From NCBI GenBank assembly GCA_016787485.1, contig JAEUUL010000017.1, positions 1 through 33,490 of the forward strand: a stretch of DNA of 33,490 bases. The letters are read 5' to 3'. This DNA comes from Bacteroidota bacterium (GTDB lineage: Bacteria; Bacteroidota; Bacteroidia; NS11-12g; UBA955). A program made the position numbers and the translations under genes. Below, in pieces: positions 32,797 to 33,490 of this stretch; the first letter of the stretch is position 1; the number at the start of each line of letters is the position of its first letter. The notes beneath the pieces are model-generated. The model was not told the DNA's origin. It did not search any database and saw nothing but the letters and a program-made list of their open reading frames with translations.

Positions 32797-33490
32797 TCAC
32801 TCCAGCACCAACACAGCCCGCTTCTCTCCTTTTTCCGTTTGAATGCGCAGGGTGTATATGCCCCGGGCCAGGTTTTGCACAGGTACAGATCCTTGTTTAA
32901 CAGCGGGCAGGGGATATTCCAGCACCTGTCTGCCAGTGGCATCGGAAACAAGCACCCGGGTCATCTTTTCTGTCGAAGAAATGAACACTTCGGTTTGTGC
33001 CGGGTTCGGGTATAATGTGATGTGTGAATCCGTTGAATCCGATGATTTTGCAGTCCCGGCGGCCAACCCTGCCACGGATTCTTCATCCTCCCATTCGGGC
33101 AGATAAGTGGCTGTATCCTCTGCGGGGGTGTCGTACTCGCACAGACACACAGGCCGCCATTGCAGGCTGTCATATGGCAAGTCTCCATCCAGCCATGCCT
33201 TTTCCCGCTGCAGCATGCATTTCCAGGCCCGCAGGGCTTGCCTTTCTGCTGTATCTGCAAAGGATTCCACCACCTCCGCTAAATGGTCAATGGCTTCACT
33301 GTGGTTTGCAAAAGCACGGTGTATGAGTGCCAAATCCCGGTGCGCCTCAAAACGGTAGTTGTACCATATGTTGTCTGAATCATCACTGCGGGATACCAGC
33401 GTTTCCTGCAAATCTGTGCAGGCTTCATATACATCTTCCCTTATAGCCTGGCGTGCACTGTCGGTAAGCAGGGTATCGGCAAAATGAGTG
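32797..33490 (-). CDS. T9SS type A sorting-domain protein, C-terminal part
   Basis: The frame is open to the right edge, so the N-terminus is missing; 231 codons are visible. The first part (about 110 residues here) is helical, with repeats of the HRDLALIHRAFANHSEAIDHLAEVV kind that may be TPR-like. An acidic linker follows, then a type A sorting domain: SHITLYPNPAQTEVFIS, VLVSDATGRQVLEY, LARGIYTLRIQT and KRAVLVLE. This implies export by Sec and T9SS. Such C-terminal parts are common in long hybrid surface proteins with unassignable middles, and I cannot say more about its role. Confidence 0.85.
   Translation of the reverse strand, partial: THFADTLLTDSARQAIREDVYEACTDLQETLVSRSDDSDNIWYNYRFEAHRDLALIHRAFANHSEAIDHLAEVVESFADTAERQALRAWKCMLQREKAWLDGDLPYDSLQWRPVCLCEYDTPAEDTATYLPEWEDEESVAGLAAGTAKSSDSTDSHITLYPNPAQTEVFISSTEKMTRVLVSDATGRQVLEYPLPAVKQGSVPVQNLARGIYTLRIQTEKGEKRAVLVLE

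Noticed and set aside
1..33490. CRISPR arrays, tRNA or rRNA genes, insertion sequences
   Set aside because: Scanned by eye in the non-coding gaps; no regularly spaced repeats, cloverleaf sequences or transposase genes were found.

Overview
The window looks like a chromosomal stretch of a Bacteroidota bacterium, base composition near balanced by eye. The main reasons are two kinds of type IX secretion (T9SS) sorting domain (the CHU_C/type B form and the type A form), PKD-repeat surface proteins, a PorV/PorQ-like barrel, a TonB-dependent receptor with an N-terminal carboxypeptidase-regulatory-like domain, and several promoter boxes of the Bacteroidota form TAnnTTTG. I cannot place it below phylum with confidence. 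I see no rRNA, tRNA, CRISPR array or insertion sequence.

Layout. Positions 1-109 hold the start of a zinc-ribbon protein of the kind found beside integrases. It is separated from the 3' end of mnmE by a repeat-rich 219 bp; the mnmE 3' end is a known integration target, so this is a probable edge of an integrated element. Next on the minus strand come mnmE and a 1767-residue PKD/CHU_C surface protein. Upstream of these lies a co-directional block: greA, a HIT protein, lgt, holB (overlapping lgt by 1 nt), an ECF sigma factor, and a membrane protein that looks like an anti-sigma factor carrying its own PKD and CHU_C domains. A second minus-strand unit (20843 to 11979) encodes a TonB-dependent receptor, a 1315-residue T9SS type A cargo protein and a PorV/PorQ-like barrel. 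It has a good Bacteroidota promoter at one end and a strong terminator at the other.

From 21056 on, the content is more metabolic. A TerB-like gene, a biotin carboxylase gene and a 2-hydroxyacid dehydrogenase gene form a minus-strand unit. It diverges from a lone ccmB-like gene across a perfect 18-bp palindrome. Then come a C-terminal processing protease, an M49-like metallopeptidase, a FemAB/GNAT-like protein, alanine dehydrogenase, a small membrane protein, peptidase T, and the C-terminal part of another T9SS type A protein that runs off the right edge.

How the genes may work together (inference): two separate surface modules are present. In one, an ECF sigma factor is paired with a membrane partner that displays a T9SS-type domain in the periplasm, next to a giant T9SS client; this could be a circuit that senses T9SS status. 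In the other, a TonB-type receptor, a secreted cargo and a dedicated PorV-like carrier are made from one transcript. These two modules and the mnmE junction are the parts most worth a second look.
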